A stretch of DNA of 64,000 nucleotides from Pseudomonas allokribbensis (GCF_014863605.1 NZ_CP062252.1:6501028-6565027); one strand, 5' to 3'; positions 37,122 through 47,419 are shown, counted from the stretch's first letter. Translations and numbers: made by a program. Notes: generated from the letters alone by a model not told the origin.

Positions 37122-38030
37122 ATGCCCAGCCCATCGAAAGACACCACGGTCTACGCCGCACCGGTCATGCGCAAACTGGCGGAAATCGTTGCCGATCTGC
37201 CGCCGTCGCTGCGCAAGGTGGCTGACTTCATCCTGCGTCATCCGCTGAAAGCCGCGACGCTGACGATCGAGGAAATGGCCCACGAAACATCGACCTCGCC
37301 CGCCGCCGTCAACCGACTGGCCAAGGCGATGGACCTCGGTGGTTATATGGGCATGAGGGCTGAACTGGTAGCGACGTTGCAGCAGATGGTGTCGCCGGTC
37401 GACAAGCTGCGTAATGAACTGGCTCATCGTCCGGGCGGAGCGTTCGGCCTGCATGAGCAGATCGAGAGCGCCAGCAGCAACCTGGCCACGGCGGCGACCA
37501 ACAACCATGCCGAAGCCTTCGAAGCGTTCGTCACCCGGCTGACCACTGCGCGCAAGATCTACATCCTCGGGTTCGGCAACAGCGTCTACTTCGCCGGCCT
37601 CGCCGCCTCGACCCTGATGCCGTTCTGCGCCGACGCCACCGCCATCAGCATGGAGGGCGGCAACGAAAACGCTGCGTACCGACTGGCCGCGATCACCGAT
37701 CAGGATGTGTTGCTGGCGATTTCCCTGCCGCGTTATTCCCTCGACACCCTGCAACTCGCCCGATTCGCCAACCAACGCGGCGCGTCGGTACTGGCGATCA
37801 CCGACTCACCGGCCTCGCCGCTCACCAGCATTGCCGAGCATGTGCTGTTTGCACCCTGCGATCATCCGGTGCTGACCAGCTCCAACGTGGCCATGCTGGC
37901 GTTGATCGAGGGACTGGTCGCGGGCGTAATGGCGCGCAACAAGGAAGCGGTCAAACTGGCGACCGAGCTGACCGAAAGCGTGATGTCTTACCTGCACATC
38001 CCCAACGGCAGCAAATCGCCGAAGAAGTGA
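37122..38030 (+). CDS. RpiR/MurR-family transcriptional regulator with SIS domain
   Basis: 302 aa. The N-terminal RpiR-type helix-turn-helix (LRKVADFILRHPLKAATLTIEEMAHETSTSPAAVNRLAKAM) is followed by a sugar-isomerase (SIS) domain with KIYILGFGNSVYFAGLAA. The ATG at 37122 is taken; an upstream TTG at 37047 would add 25 residues and looks less likely. It occupies the place that argR has after aotJQMOP in P. aeruginosa. SIS domains normally bind phosphosugars, so a sugar-type or amino-sugar-type ligand for a transporter of amino-acid class is unusual. It probably regulates the transporter operon. Confidence 0.85.
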   Translation: MPSPSKDTTVYAAPVMRKLAEIVADLPPSLRKVADFILRHPLKAATLTIEEMAHETSTSPAAVNRLAKAMDLGGYMGMRAELVATLQQMVSPVDKLRNELAHRPGGAFGLHEQIESASSNLATAATNNHAEAFEAFVTRLTTARKIYILGFGNSVYFAGLAASTLMPFCADATAISMEGGNENAAYRLAAITDQDVLLAISLPRYSLDTLQLARFANQRGASVLAITDSPASPLTSIAEHVLFAPCDHPVLTSSNVAMLALIEGLVAGVMARNKEAVKLATELTESVMSYLHIPNGSKSPKK

Positions 38031-38035
38031 TGCGT

Positions 38036-38069
38036 GAAGGGGGCGCCGGCAAATCCCGGACGCCCCTTC
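38036..38069. terminator. Bidirectional terminator between RpiR gene and hutT
   Basis: Arms starting GAAGGGG and ending CCCCTTC with internal CCGG pairing form a long, nearly perfect stem around CAAAT. It lies between two convergent genes, 6 bases after one stop and 8 after the other. Confidence 0.65.
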
Positions 38070-38076
38070 ATTCAGA

Positions 38077-39483
38077 TCAGGGCTGAGAAACCGGCTGATC
38101 GCTGGTCACCCGCGCAGCCTGCCCGGCCGCCGGTTTGACCCACGTCAGATAAGCCAGCACCAGCAACACGATCCAGACCACGCCGACGATCAGCGCTGCC
38201 TGGGTGTCCGGGAAGTAACCCAGCACGCCGAACACGAACAACATGAAGGCAATCGCCGCCATCGGCGCATACGGCCAGAACGGTACCGGGAATTTCAGTT
38301 GCGCGACCTGCTCGGCCGTCATGGAACGACGCATGGCCACCTGGGTGAACAGAATCATCAGCCAGACCCACACCGTGGCGAAGGTCGCGATGGAAGCGAT
38401 CAGCAGGAACACGTTTTCCGGGATCAGGTAGTTCAGCAACACGCCCAGCAGCAGCGCGCAGCTCATCACAATCACCGTCAGCCACGGCACGCCATTGCGT
38501 GACAGGCGGGCGAAGCCTTTCGGCGCATGCCCTTGCTGAGCCAGGCCGTACATCATGCGACCCGCACCGAAAATGTCGCTGTTGATGGCCGACACCGCCG
38601 CCGAGATCACCACAATGTTCAGAATCGTGGCCGCCGAGCTGATGCCCAGGTGGTCGAAAATCTGCACGAACGGGCTGCCCTGGCTGCCAATCTGCTGCCA
38701 CGGGAAGATCGACATCAGCACCAACATCGTCAGCACATAGAACAGCAGGATGCGCAGCGGCACGGCGTTGATCGCCTTGGGCAGCACACGGTGCGGGTCC
38801 TTGGCTTCACCGGCGGTCACACCGATGATTTCGATACCACCGAAGGCAAACATCACCACTGCAAACGAGGCGATCAGGCCACCCACGCCATTGGGCATGA
38901 AGCCGCCCTGGGTCCACAGGTTGCTGATATCGGTCGCCTGCCCGGGGGCGGTGCTGATGCCGAACAACATGATGCCGAAGCCGCCGAGGATCATCGCGAC
39001 GATAGCCGCGACCTTGAGCAACGACAGCCAGAACTCCATTTCACCGAAGACTTTGACGTTGCACAGGTTCAGGCCGCCGACCACCGAAACGATGCCCAGC
39101 ACCCAGATCCAGCGCGAGACTTCCGGAAACCAGAAGCCCATGTAGATGCCGAACGCCGTCACATCGGCCATGCCGACGATGACCATTTCGAACGCGTAGG
39201 TCCAACCGAGGATGAAGCCCGCCATCGGGCCGAGATAGGTGCTCGCGTAATGCCCGAACGAGCCGGCGACCGGGTTGTGCACCGCCATCTCGCCCAGGGC
39301 GCGCATGACCATGAACACCGCCGCGCCACCGATCAGGTAAGCGAGCAGAACCGCAGGACCGGCCATCTGGATGGCCGAGGCAGAACCGTAGAACAACCCG
39401 GTACCGATTGCGGATCCCAGGGCCATGAAGCGAATGTGTCGGGCCGAAAGCCCGCGTTTCAAACCTTTTGCTGGCTGCTGCAT
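38077..39483 (-). CDS. hutT: Amino-acid permease, AAT/ProY type, probable histidine transporter
   Basis: 468 aa with about twelve membrane helices. The APC/AAT-family signature [37 protein letters not shown] is at about 17-52. Proteins of this type are annotated ProY or HutT. The hutT name is inferred from its position after hutU-hutH in the same direction, as in the hut locus of other pseudomonads. The leader contains an Hfq/Crc-type A-rich motif next to the ribosome-binding site. A strong hairpin lies between hutH and this gene, so its level may be lower than, or separate from, that of hutUH. Confidence 0.78.
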   Translation of the reverse strand: MQQPAKGLKRGLSARHIRFMALGSAIGTGLFYGSASAIQMAGPAVLLAYLIGGAAVFMVMRALGEMAVHNPVAGSFGHYASTYLGPMAGFILGWTYAFEMVIVGMADVTAFGIYMGFWFPEVSRWIWVLGIVSVVGGLNLCNVKVFGEMEFWLSLLKVAAIVAMILGGFGIMLFGISTAPGQATDISNLWTQGGFMPNGVGGLIASFAVVMFAFGGIEIIGVTAGEAKDPHRVLPKAINAVPLRILLFYVLTMLVLMSIFPWQQIGSQGSPFVQIFDHLGISSAATILNIVVISAAVSAINSDIFGAGRMMYGLAQQGHAPKGFARLSRNGVPWLTVIVMSCALLLGVLLNYLIPENVFLLIASIATFATVWVWLMILFTQVAMRRSMTAEQVAQLKFPVPFWPYAPMAAIAFMLFVFGVLGYFPDTQAALIVGVVWIVLLVLAYLTWVKPAAGQAARVTSDQPVSQP

Positions 39484-39490
39484 TTTTCGT

Positions 39491-39507
39491 CCTTATTTAT
39501 TGTTATT
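39491..39507 (-). promoter_or_regulatory. Hfq/Crc catabolite-control motif in the hutT leader
   Basis: On the mRNA the stretch AATAACAATAAATAAGG contains AAN repeats (AAT AAC AAT AAA TAA) and runs into the AAGGA ribosome-binding site just before the ATG. This fits the AANAANAA site at which Hfq with Crc blocks translation of catabolic genes in Pseudomonas. Confidence 0.65.
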
Positions 39508-39524
39508 CGACGCAAAAATCGAAA

Positions 39525-39571
39525 CGCCAACAGGCCGGCCTCCACGCAGTGTGGAAGACAGCCTGTTGGCG
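39525..39571 (-). terminator. Hairpin between hutH and hutT
   Basis: Arms CGCCAACAGGC and GCCTGTTGGCG form an 11-bp perfect outer stem with a smaller inner CCAC/GTGG stem. On the coding strand it is followed by TTTCGATTTTTG. It may end hutUH transcripts partly before hutT. Confidence 0.65.
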
Positions 39572-39580
39572 AAGAGGCAC

Positions 39581-41113
39581 TTACAGACTCGGCAGCAAGT
39601 TCGCCGGAACCAACTCATTCAGCGTGCGCGAAGCCAGCAGCTCGGTCGCTGCATTGATGTCCGGCGCGAAGAAGCGGTCCTTCTCGTAGAACGGCACTTC
39701 GCGACGCAGAATCCCCCGGGCCTTTTCCAGTTTGGTCGAGGTCTTCAGGCCGTTGCGCAGGTCCAGACCTTGCGCCGCCGCCAGCCATTCCACCGCGAGA
39801 ATCCCGCGGGTGTTTTCGGCCATTTCCCACAGACGCTTGCCGGCGGCCGGGGCCATCGACACGTGGTCTTCCTGGTTGGCGGAAGTCGGCAGGCTGTCCA
39901 CCGAATGCGGGTGAGCCAGCGCCTTGTTCTCGCTGGCCAGTGCGGCCGCAGTCACTTGGGCAATCATGAAACCGGAGTTCACCCCGCCATTGGCCACCAG
40001 GAACGGCGGCAGTTGCGACATGTGCTTGTCCATCATCAGCGAGATGCGACGCTCGCTCAGGGAACCGATTTCGGCGATGGCCAAAGCCATGTTGTCAGCG
40101 GCCATGGCCACTGGTTCAGCGTGGAAGTTACCGCCGGAAATCACGTCGCCTTCGGCCGCGAACACCAATGGGTTGTCGGACACGGCGTTGGCTTCTATCA
40201 CCAGCACTTCAGCGGCCTGACGGAACTGAGTCAGGCAAGCACCCATGACTTGCGGCTGGCAGCGCAGCGAGTACGGGTCCTGAACCTTTTCGCAGTTCTG
40301 GTGCGAGTCGGAGACTTCACTGCGCTCGCCCAGCAGATCGCGGTAAGCGGCAGCGGCGTCGATCTGGCCTTTCTGGCCACGGGCAGCGTGGATACGCGCG
40401 TCGAACGGCGAGCGCGAGCCCAATACCGCTTCAACTGTAAGACCACCCAGCGCCAGCGCGCCAGCAAACAGGTCTTCACCTTCGAACAGGCCGCGCAGCG
40501 CGAATGCAGTAGAAACCTGAGTGCCATTGAGCAGCGCCAGACCTTCTTTCGCCGCCAGTGTCAGCGGGGTCAGACCGGCGACTTTCAGCGCTTCGGTCGC
40601 TTCCATCCACTCGCCCTTGTAGCGCGCCTTGCCCTCGCCCAGCAGCACCAGCGACATGTGCGCCAGCGGTGCCAGGTCGCCGGACGCACCGACCGAACCT
40701 TTCAACGGAATGTGCGGGTAAACCTCGGCGTTGATCAGGGCGATCAGCGCATCGATCACCACGCGGCGGATGCCAGAGAAACCACGGCTCAGGCTGTTGA
40801 CCTTGAGCACCATCACCAGACGCACCAGCTCATCGCTGATCGGCTGACCAACGCCAGCGGCGTGGGACAGCACCAGCGAACGCTGGAGGTTTTCCAGGTC
40901 TTCGCTGGCGATGCGGGTCGAGGCCAGCAGGCCAAAACCGGTGTTGATGCCGTAGGCAGTGCGGTTCTCGGCGAGGATCTGCTCGACGCAGGCGACGCTG
41001 GCTTCGATCTGCGCAGCAGCGCTGTAATCAAGGCTCAGTTTGACCGGGTTCTGGTAGACGTCACGCAGTTGGGACAGGCTCAGTTGGCCAGGGATCAGGT
41101 TCAGTGCAGTCAT
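39581..41113 (-). CDS. hutH: Histidine ammonia-lyase
   Basis: 510 aa, the standard length. It deaminates L-histidine to urocanate. The MIO-forming Ala-Ser-Gly lies in [15 protein letters not shown] (about residues 139-153). The C-terminal region [18 protein letters not shown] is also typical. AAAGGAG precedes the ATG at 41113, and the hutU stop is 2 bases upstream, so translation is coupled. Confidence 0.96.
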   Translation of the reverse strand: MTALNLIPGQLSLSQLRDVYQNPVKLSLDYSAAAQIEASVACVEQILAENRTAYGINTGFGLLASTRIASEDLENLQRSLVLSHAAGVGQPISDELVRLVMVLKVNSLSRGFSGIRRVVIDALIALINAEVYPHIPLKGSVGASGDLAPLAHMSLVLLGEGKARYKGEWMEATEALKVAGLTPLTLAAKEGLALLNGTQVSTAFALRGLFEGEDLFAGALALGGLTVEAVLGSRSPFDARIHAARGQKGQIDAAAAYRDLLGERSEVSDSHQNCEKVQDPYSLRCQPQVMGACLTQFRQAAEVLVIEANAVSDNPLVFAAEGDVISGGNFHAEPVAMAADNMALAIAEIGSLSERRISLMMDKHMSQLPPFLVANGGVNSGFMIAQVTAAALASENKALAHPHSVDSLPTSANQEDHVSMAPAAGKRLWEMAENTRGILAVEWLAAAQGLDLRNGLKTSTKLEKARGILRREVPFYEKDRFFAPDINAATELLASRTLNELVPANLLPSL

Positions 41114-41115
41114 GT

Positions 41116-42807
41116 TCAGGCTCCTTTAACCGAAGTAATCATTGGCAGGTTCAAGCCCTGCTCCTTGGCGCAGTCGATGGCGATCTGGTAACCAGCGTCG
41201 GCGTGGCGCATCACACCGGTGCCCGGGTCGTTGTGCAGCACGCGAGCGATACGCTCGGCCGCTTCGTCGGTCCCGTCGCAGACGATCACCATGCCCGAGT
41301 GCTGCGAGAAGCCCATGCCGACGCCGCCACCGTGGTGCAACGACACCCAGGTCGCGCCGCTCGCGGTGTTCAGCAGGGCGTTGAGCAGTGGCCAGTCGGA
41401 GACGGCATCGGAGCCATCCTGCATCGATTCGGTTTCACGGTTCGGGCTGGAGACCGAGCCGGAGTCGAGGTGATCGCGACCGATCACGATCGGTGCCGAC
41501 AGCTCGCCGCGACGGACCATTTCGTTGAACGCCAGGCCGAGCTTGGCGCGCTGGCCCAGGCCGACCCAGCAGATCCGCGCCGGCAGACCCTGGAAGCTGA
41601 TGCGCTCGCGGGCCATGTCCAGCCAGTTGTGCAGGTGCGCGTCGTCCGGGATCAGTTCCTTGACCTTGGCGTCAGTCTTGTAGATGTCCTGCGGATCACC
41701 CGACAGCGCCGCCCAGCGGAACGGGCCGATGCCACGGCAGAACAGCGGACGGATGTAGGCCGGGACGAAGCCCGGGAAGTCGAAGGCGTTTTCCACGCCC
41801 TCTTCCTGAGCCATCTGACGGATGTTGTTGCCGTAGTCGAAGGTCGGGATGCCTTGCTTCTGGAAGTCGAGCATCGCCTTGACGTGCACGGCCATCGATT
41901 GCTTGGCAGCCTTGATCACAGCGGCCGGTTCGGTCTTGGCGCGGGCGCGGTATTCGTCCCAGCTCCAGCCGGCCGGCAGGTAGCCGTTGAGCGGGTCGTG
42001 GGCGCTGGTCTGGTCGGTGACCATGTCCGGGCGCACGCCGCGACGGACCAGTTCCGGGAGGATTTCCGCAGCGTTGCCCAGCAGCGCGATGGAGATCGCC
42101 TTGCCTTCTTTCGTGTACTTGGTGATGCGCGCCAGGGCATCGTCGAGGTCTTTGGCTTGCTCGTCGACGTAACGGCTTTTCAGGCGGAAATCGATGCTCA
42201 CCTGCTGGCATTCAATGTTCAGCGAGCAGGCACCGGCCAGGGTCGCGGCCAGCGGCTGAGCGCCACCCATGCCGCCGAGGCCGGCGGTCAGGACCCAGCG
42301 GCCCTTGAGGTTGGAGTTGTAATGCTGGCGACCGGCTTCGACGAAGGTTTCGTAGGTGCCCTGGACGATGCCCTGGCTGCCGATGTAGATCCAGCTGCCG
42401 GCGGTCATCTGGCCGTACATGGCCAGGCCTTTGGCGTCGAGTTCGTTGAAGTGTTCCCAGGTCGCCCAGTGCGGCACCAGGTTGGAGTTGGCGATCAGTA
42501 CGCGCGGGGCATTGCTGTGGGTCTTGAACACGCCGACCGGCTTGCCGGATTGCACCAGCAGGGTCTCGTCGTCGTTCAGGTTGGTCAGGCTTTCGACGAT
42601 CTTGTCGTAGCACTCCCAGTTGCGCGCAGCGCGGCCGATGCCACCGTAGACCACCAGCTCTTTCGGGTTCTCGGCCACTTCCGGGTCGAGGTTGTTCATC
42701 AGCATGCGCAGCGGCGCTTCGGTCAGCCAGCTCTTGGCGGTCAGCTTGTTGCCGCGGGCGGCGCGGATTTCGACATTGCGGAATTTTGTAGGCTTATTGT
42801 CAGTCAC
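41116..42807 (-). CDS. hutU: Urocanate hydratase
   Basis: 563 aa. It converts urocanate to imidazolone propionate with tightly bound NAD+. The NAD-binding [12 protein letters not shown] is at about 180-191. The catalytic-region [17 protein letters not shown] and the [18 protein letters not shown] signature are near the C-terminus. The start codon is GTG at 42807, with GAGGAG 8 bases upstream. First gene of hutU-hutH-hutT. The remaining hut genes (hutF, hutC, hutD, hutI, hutG) are not in this window. Transcription is likely from a sigma54 promoter about 140 bases upstream, controlled by a HutC-type operator. Confidence 0.96.
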   Translation of the reverse strand: MTDNKPTKFRNVEIRAARGNKLTAKSWLTEAPLRMLMNNLDPEVAENPKELVVYGGIGRAARNWECYDKIVESLTNLNDDETLLVQSGKPVGVFKTHSNAPRVLIANSNLVPHWATWEHFNELDAKGLAMYGQMTAGSWIYIGSQGIVQGTYETFVEAGRQHYNSNLKGRWVLTAGLGGMGGAQPLAATLAGACSLNIECQQVSIDFRLKSRYVDEQAKDLDDALARITKYTKEGKAISIALLGNAAEILPELVRRGVRPDMVTDQTSAHDPLNGYLPAGWSWDEYRARAKTEPAAVIKAAKQSMAVHVKAMLDFQKQGIPTFDYGNNIRQMAQEEGVENAFDFPGFVPAYIRPLFCRGIGPFRWAALSGDPQDIYKTDAKVKELIPDDAHLHNWLDMARERISFQGLPARICWVGLGQRAKLGLAFNEMVRRGELSAPIVIGRDHLDSGSVSSPNRETESMQDGSDAVSDWPLLNALLNTASGATWVSLHHGGGVGMGFSQHSGMVIVCDGTDEAAERIARVLHNDPGTGVMRHADAGYQIAIDCAKEQGLNLPMITSVKGA

Positions 42808-42939
42808 GAAAAAGACTCCTCAGCGATCAATTCAAACCAACCCTGGCGATGGGCAAGCGGCTTGTGCGCCTCAATGCGCGACAAGCGAATCAGTGGACGT
42901 GATGCTCGGTTTCTTTCAACTCGTATGCATACGTCTTTA

Positions 42940-42953
42940 CTTGTACATACAAG
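42940..42953 (-). promoter_or_regulatory. HutC-type operator of the hutU promoter
   Basis: The coding strand reads CTTGTATGTACAAG, a 6+2+6 palindrome with TGTA/TACA half-sites as used by GntR/HutC repressors. I recall the same sequence for the P. putida hut operator. It begins 5 bases after the -12 element of the sigma54 promoter and so covers the expected transcription start near 42947. A second perfect palindrome CGTATGCATACG (42922-42933) lies just downstream. Confidence 0.75.
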
Positions 42954-42957
42954 CATA

Positions 42958-42974
42958 TGCAATTGAACGGCCAA
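42958..42974 (-). promoter_or_regulatory. Sigma54 (-24/-12) promoter of hutU
   Basis: The coding strand reads TTGGCCGTTCAATTGCA. GG (42971-42972) and GC (42959-42960) are separated by exactly 10 bases, with TGGC and TTGCA halves close to consensus. Known Pseudomonas hutU promoters depend on sigma54 with CbrB/NtrC. Confidence 0.75.
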
Positions 42975-42998
42975 CTTGTTGAGAAGCTATCCAACAAG
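42975..42998. promoter_or_regulatory. Inverted repeat directly upstream of the hutU sigma54 promoter
   Basis: CTTGTTG and CAACAAG arms are separated by 10 bases, ending right at the -24 element. It could be an activator or second repressor site. Enhancer-binding proteins usually bind farther away, so the role is open. The rest of the gap 42808-43217 holds the hut promoter elements, a DnaA box (43208-43216) and the weak glmS hairpin. No convincing gene is seen in it. Confidence 0.35.
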
Positions 42999-43154
42999 AA
43001 CCGCAGACATGGCTGGAGAGCGCCAAAATCAAGGGTTGCGGCGTATTTCAGTTTTTTTACAGGGAGTGTTTTGAGCGGCGGGAGACTGTTACAGAAGCGT
43101 GGCGTTGCGCCTCGCTGGGGTGTTCGGTAACAAAAAGTGGGGAACATGCCACAA

Positions 43155-43180
43155 CCTGGAGGCCCCAATAGGCCTTCAGG
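43155..43180 (-). terminator. Possible terminator of glmS
   Basis: Arms CCTGAAGGCC/GGCCTCCAGG with one mismatch enclose a 6-base loop, about 38 bases after the glmS stop. The T-tract comes only some 20 bases later, so it is a weak candidate. Confidence 0.35.
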
Positions 43181-43217
43181 CTGTGACCGTTTATTACGGG
43201 TTACCCTTGTGGATAAC

Positions 43218-45050
43218 TTATTCCACGGTCACCGACTTCGCCAGATTACGCGGCTGATCCACGTCGGTGCCTTTGAGTACAGCGACGTAGTACGACAGCA
43301 GTTGCAGCGGGATGGTGTAGAGGATCGGCGACAGGATGTCGTGGATGTGCGGCATCTGCACCACGTGGGTACCTTCGCCGTTGGTCATCCCTGCCTTCTC
43401 GTCAGCGAACACGATCAGTTCGCCGCCACGTGCACGGACTTCCTGCAGGTTGGACTTGAGCTTCTCGAGCAGTTCGTTGTTCGGCGCAACGGTCACCACC
43501 GGCATGTCGTTATCCACAAGCGCCAGCGGGCCATGCTTCAGTTCGCCGGCCGGATAGGCTTCGGCGTGGATGTAAGAGATTTCCTTGAGCTTCAGCGCCC
43601 CTTCCATCGCTACCGGGTATTGCGCACCACGACCGAGGAACAGGGTGTGGTTCTTGTCGGCGAACAGTTCGGCGATTTTTTCCACGGTGCTGTCCATGGC
43701 CAGCGCTTCGCCCAGGCGAGTTGGCAGGCGACGCAATTCTTCGACCAGTCGGGCTTCAACGCCTTTTTCCAGAGTGCCGCGCACCTGGCCCAAGGACAGG
43801 GTCAGCAGCAGCAGGCCGACCAGTTGCGTGGTGAACGCCTTGGTCGAGGCCACGCCGATTTCGCGACCGGCCTGGGTCAGCAGGGTCAGGTCGGATTCGC
43901 GCACCAGCGAACTGATGCCGACGTTGCAGATTGCCAGGCTGCCCAGGAAACCCAGCTCCTTGGCGTTGCGCAGGGCGGCCAGGGTGTCGGCGGTTTCGCC
44001 GGACTGGGAGATGGTGACGAACAGTGTGTCCGGCTGCACCACCACCTTGCGGTAGCGGAACTCACTGGCAACTTCGACCTGGCACGGAATCCCCGCCAGC
44101 TCTTCGAGCCAGTAACGGGCAACCATACCGGCGTGATAACTGGTGCCGCACGCCACGATCTGCACATTACGCACCTTGGCGAACAGCTCGGCGGCCTGCG
44201 GGCCGAACGCCTGCACCAGCACCTGATCCGAGCTCAATCGACCTTCCAGCGTGCGTTGCACCACGGATGGCTGCTCGTGGATTTCCTTGAGCATGTAGTG
44301 GCGGAACTCGCCTTTGTCAGCAGCTTCGGCACCGTCGGTGTACTGCACGGTCTGGCGCTCGACGGCTTTGCCGGTCACGTCCCAGATCTGCACCTTGTCA
44401 CGCTGGATTTCGGCGATATCGCCCTCTTCCAGGTACATGAAACGGTCGGTGACCTGACGCAAAGCCAGTTGGTCGGAAGCGAGGAAGTTTTCGCCCAGGC
44501 CCAGACCGATCACCAGCGGGCTGCCACTGCGAGCCGCGACCAGGCGATCCGGTTGCAGCGCGTGGATAACCGCCAGACCGTAGGCGCCATGCAGTTCCTT
44601 GACCGTTGCCTTCAGGGCGTCGGACAGGTCCGGCAGCGCCTTGAGTTTTTCGGTCAGCAGGTGGGCGATAACTTCGGTATCGGTGTCGGAAGAGAACACG
44701 TAACCCTGCGCCTTGAGTTGTTCACGCAGCGCTTCATGATTTTCGATGATGCCGTTGTGCACCACCGCGACGTTGCCGGAGAAATGCGGGTGGGCGTTGC
44801 GTTCGCTCGGCGCGCCATGGGTTGCCCAGCGGGTGTGGGCGATACCGAGACGGCCAATCAGCGGATGTTCAGCCAGGGCTGCGTCCAGTTCGCTGACCTT
44901 GCCCACGCGACGGGTGCGTTCCAGCGTGCCGTCATTGGTGTACACCGCCACACCGGCACTGTCATAACCCCGGTATTCGAGGCGCTTGAGGCCTTCGACC
45001 AGGATGGCGGTGATATTACGTTCAGCTACCGCGCCGACAATTCCACACAT
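43218..45050 (-). CDS. glmS: Glutamine--fructose-6-phosphate aminotransferase (isomerizing)
   Basis: 610 aa. It forms glucosamine-6-phosphate for peptidoglycan and LPS. The N-terminal Ntn glutaminase begins MCGIVGA, with catalytic Cys2 after Met removal. Two SIS domains follow ([54 protein letters not shown]), and the protein ends in the conserved NLAKSVTVE. The start at 45050 is fixed by the need for Met-Cys. It lies 2 bases after glmR, so both are likely one transcript. In Pseudomonas the end of glmS is the usual attTn7; no Tn7-like insertion is seen here. Confidence 0.97.
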   Translation of the reverse strand: MCGIVGAVAERNITAILVEGLKRLEYRGYDSAGVAVYTNDGTLERTRRVGKVSELDAALAEHPLIGRLGIAHTRWATHGAPSERNAHPHFSGNVAVVHNGIIENHEALREQLKAQGYVFSSDTDTEVIAHLLTEKLKALPDLSDALKATVKELHGAYGLAVIHALQPDRLVAARSGSPLVIGLGLGENFLASDQLALRQVTDRFMYLEEGDIAEIQRDKVQIWDVTGKAVERQTVQYTDGAEAADKGEFRHYMLKEIHEQPSVVQRTLEGRLSSDQVLVQAFGPQAAELFAKVRNVQIVACGTSYHAGMVARYWLEELAGIPCQVEVASEFRYRKVVVQPDTLFVTISQSGETADTLAALRNAKELGFLGSLAICNVGISSLVRESDLTLLTQAGREIGVASTKAFTTQLVGLLLLTLSLGQVRGTLEKGVEARLVEELRRLPTRLGEALAMDSTVEKIAELFADKNHTLFLGRGAQYPVAMEGALKLKEISYIHAEAYPAGELKHGPLALVDNDMPVVTVAPNNELLEKLKSNLQEVRARGGELIVFADEKAGMTNGEGTHVVQMPHIHDILSPILYTIPLQLLSYYVAVLKGTDVDQPRNLAKSVTVE

Positions 45051-45052
45051 GC

Positions 45053-45829
45053 TTATTTCTCCTGACTGACCGTCGCGCAAATCAAATTGATACCGCGAGC
45101 CTGAATCTGATCCCGTGCCTCCTGAGGCAGGCGATCATCGGTGATTAGGGTATGGACACTGCTCCACGGCAGCTCCAGGTTTGGAATCTTGCGGCCGATC
45201 TTGTCGGCCTCGACCATCACGATCACTTCCCGCGCCACTTCCGCCATCACCCGGCTCAGGCCGAGCAGTTCATTGAAGGTGGTGGTGCCACGCACCAGAT
45301 CGATGCCATCGGCACCGATAAACAACTGATCGAAGTCGTAAGAGCGTAGTACCTGCTCGGCGACCTGGCCCTGAAAGGATTCAGAATGGGGATCCCAGGT
45401 GCCGCCGGTCATCAGCAGGACAGGTTCGTGTTCGAGTTCGCTCAGGGCGTTGGCGACGTGCAGGGAGTTGGTCATCACCACCAGGCCCGGCTGTTGGCCA
45501 AGCTCGGGAATCATCGCGGCCGTGGTGCTGCCGCTGTCGATGATGATGCGGGCGTGTTCGCGAATACGGCTGACCGCCGCACGGGCAATCGCCTGTTTGT
45601 ATTTGGAAACGTTCTGACTGACGTCGGCCACCAGTTCCTGAGGCATGGTGATCGCTCCGCCGTAACGGCGCAGTAGCAGACCATGGCTTTCCAGTGCGGC
45701 CAGATCCTTGCGAATCGTAACTTCCGAGGTTTCGAAACGCTTGGCGAGCTCGTCGACACTGACTTCGCCCTGCTCATTGAGCAAGGCCAGAATGTTGTGG
45801 CGACGTTGGGGTGTGTTGCGTTTCGACAT
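45053..45829 (-). CDS. glmR: DeoR-family transcriptional regulator GlmR
   Basis: 258 aa. The N-terminal DeoR helix-turn-helix ([39 protein letters not shown]) is followed by a sugar-phosphate-binding DeoR C-domain ([23 protein letters not shown]). It is located between glmU and glmS as in other pseudomonads and is predicted to respond to an amino-sugar phosphate and control glmS. A TTTCGATTCGAAA palindrome 12 bases upstream of the start may be its own operator. Confidence 0.88.
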   Translation of the reverse strand: MSKRNTPQRRHNILALLNEQGEVSVDELAKRFETSEVTIRKDLAALESHGLLLRRYGGAITMPQELVADVSQNVSKYKQAIARAAVSRIREHARIIIDSGSTTAAMIPELGQQPGLVVMTNSLHVANALSELEHEPVLLMTGGTWDPHSESFQGQVAEQVLRSYDFDQLFIGADGIDLVRGTTTFNELLGLSRVMAEVAREVIVMVEADKIGRKIPNLELPWSSVHTLITDDRLPQEARDQIQARGINLICATVSQEK

Positions 45830-45840
45830 AGCGCGCTAAG

Positions 45841-45853
45841 TTTCGATTCGAAA
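45841..45853. promoter_or_regulatory. Palindrome upstream of glmR, possible autoregulatory operator
   Basis: TTTCGA-T-TCGAAA is a perfect odd palindrome directly in front of glmR. DeoR-family repressors often use TTCG-containing repeats, so self-control of glmR-glmS is plausible. Confidence 0.45.
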
Positions 45854-45909
45854 GATAATGAAAGCAATCAAAACCTATCGCAGCAAAACCGTCAAGACGG
45901 GGGATGAAA

Positions 45910-45939
45910 AAAAATCGCTGCCCGTAGGCAGCGATTTTT
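45910..45939 (-). terminator. Rho-independent terminator of glmU
   Basis: AAAAATCGCTGCC and GGCAGCGATTTTT form a perfect 13-bp stem with a CGTA loop, ending in T-run on the glmU strand. It lies 24 bases after the glmU stop. Confidence 0.9.
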
Positions 45940-45962
45940 CAGATCGAAGCGCTGTGGATAAC

Positions 45963-47330
45963 TCAGCTCTTCTTGATCTTCTCCGGCCGCTTCCAGCCAT
46001 CGATGTTCTTCTGCCGCGCACGGCCGACGGCCAACTGGGCGTTATCCACATTCTGGGTGATGGTCGAACCGGCTGCGGTGGTTGCACCTGCGGAGATATC
46101 CACAGGCGCCACCAGCGAATTGTTGGAGCCGATGAACACATCTTCGCCCAACACGGTTTTCCACTTGTTGGCGCCATCGTAGTTGCAGGTAATCGTGCCG
46201 GCGCCAATGTTGGTGCGGGCACCGATCTCGGCATCGCCCAGATAGGTCAGGTGCCCGGCCTTGGCGCCCTCGCCCATGCGGGCGTTTTTCAGTTCGACAA
46301 AGTTACCCACATGGGCGCGAGCCTCCAGCACAGTGCCCGGGCGCAGGCGTGCAAACGGGCCGGCATCGCTGCCTTCACCGAGCACTGCACCTTCGATATG
46401 ACTGTTGGCCTTGATCACCACGCCTTTGCGCAGAGTACTGTCCTTGATCACGCAGTTCGGGCCGATCACCACGTCGTCTTCGATGACCACCTTGCCTTCG
46501 AGAATGACGTTGACGTCGATCAGCACATCGCGACCGGCGGTCACTTCACCACGCACGTCAAACCGCGCCGGGTCACGCAGGGTCACACCCTGAGCCATCA
46601 GACGACGGCCAGCGCGCAACTGATAGTGGCGCTCCAGTTCGGACAGTTGCTTGCGATCGTTGGCGCCCTGCACTTCCATCGGATCATGGGGTTGCTCGGT
46701 CGCAACCACCAGGCCATCACCGACCGCCATTTCAATCACGTCGGTCAGGTAATACTCGCCTTGGGCGTTGTTGTTCGACAGACGACCCATCCAGTCAGCC
46801 AGATGGCTGGCAGGCACCGCAAGAATACCGGTATTGCCTTCAGTGATCGCTCGTTGTGCTTCGCTGGCGTCCTTGTGCTCGACAATCGCCGCGACCTTGC
46901 CGCCGGCGTCGCGCACGATGCGGCCATAACCGGTCGGGTCGTCCAGTTCGACGGTCAGCAATCCCATCTGCCCTGGTACAACGTGCTTGAGCAGACGCTG
47001 CAGGGTTTCGACTTCGATCAACGGCACGTCACCGTAGAGAATCAGAACGGTGTCGGCGGTGATGAACGGTACAGCCTGGGCAGTCGCATGGCCGGTGCCC
47101 AACTGCTTGTCCTGCAACACGAAATTGAGATCATCGGCGGCCAGCCGCTCGCGCACCACATCGGCGCCATGGCCGATGACCACGTGAATGCGCTGTGGAT
47201 CAAGTTGACGGGCACTGTGGATAACATGGCCGAGCATCGAGTCACCGGCAATCGGGTGCAGCACTTTCGGCAGTGCCGAACGCATACGGGTGCCTTGACC
47301 GGCCGCGAGGATAACGATTTCAAGAGACAT
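45963..47330 (-). CDS. glmU: Bifunctional UDP-N-acetylglucosamine pyrophosphorylase/glucosamine-1-phosphate N-acetyltransferase
   Basis: 455 aa. The N-terminal uridylyltransferase has [22 protein letters not shown] (about 7-28). The C-terminal left-handed beta-helix acetyltransferase shows hexapeptide repeats (for example [24 protein letters not shown]). It makes UDP-GlcNAc from GlcN-1-P, downstream of GlmS. Monocistronic between the atp terminator and its own terminator. It contains three exact DnaA boxes in or beside its frame. Confidence 0.96.
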   Translation of the reverse strand: MSLEIVILAAGQGTRMRSALPKVLHPIAGDSMLGHVIHSARQLDPQRIHVVIGHGADVVRERLAADDLNFVLQDKQLGTGHATAQAVPFITADTVLILYGDVPLIEVETLQRLLKHVVPGQMGLLTVELDDPTGYGRIVRDAGGKVAAIVEHKDASEAQRAITEGNTGILAVPASHLADWMGRLSNNNAQGEYYLTDVIEMAVGDGLVVATEQPHDPMEVQGANDRKQLSELERHYQLRAGRRLMAQGVTLRDPARFDVRGEVTAGRDVLIDVNVILEGKVVIEDDVVIGPNCVIKDSTLRKGVVIKANSHIEGAVLGEGSDAGPFARLRPGTVLEARAHVGNFVELKNARMGEGAKAGHLTYLGDAEIGARTNIGAGTITCNYDGANKWKTVLGEDVFIGSNNSLVAPVDISAGATTAAGSTITQNVDNAQLAVGRARQKNIDGWKRPEKIKKS

Positions 47331-47391
47331 GACTGGCTACCAATCCTGGGTGGTCAGCAACTGCGACCGGGTTTTTGAAAGTCGGAAAAGA

Positions 47392-47419
47392 AAAAAGGGT
47401 AGCCGAGGCTACCCTTTTT
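47392..47419 (-). terminator. Rho-independent terminator of the atp operon
   Basis: AAAAAGGGTAGCC and GGCTACCCTTTTT form a perfect 13-bp stem around a 2-base gap (functional loop slightly larger), with a T-run on the atp strand. It lies 30 bases after the atpC stop. Confidence 0.92.

Noticed and set aside
42890..43168. 92-codon open frame between hutU and glmS
   Set aside because: No ribosome-binding site, composition unlike neighbours, and it covers the hut operator and promoter.
43366..43379. CCACGTGG core inside glmS as a parS
   Set aside because: The flanking bases do not match the parS arms; only the CACGTG centre is shared.
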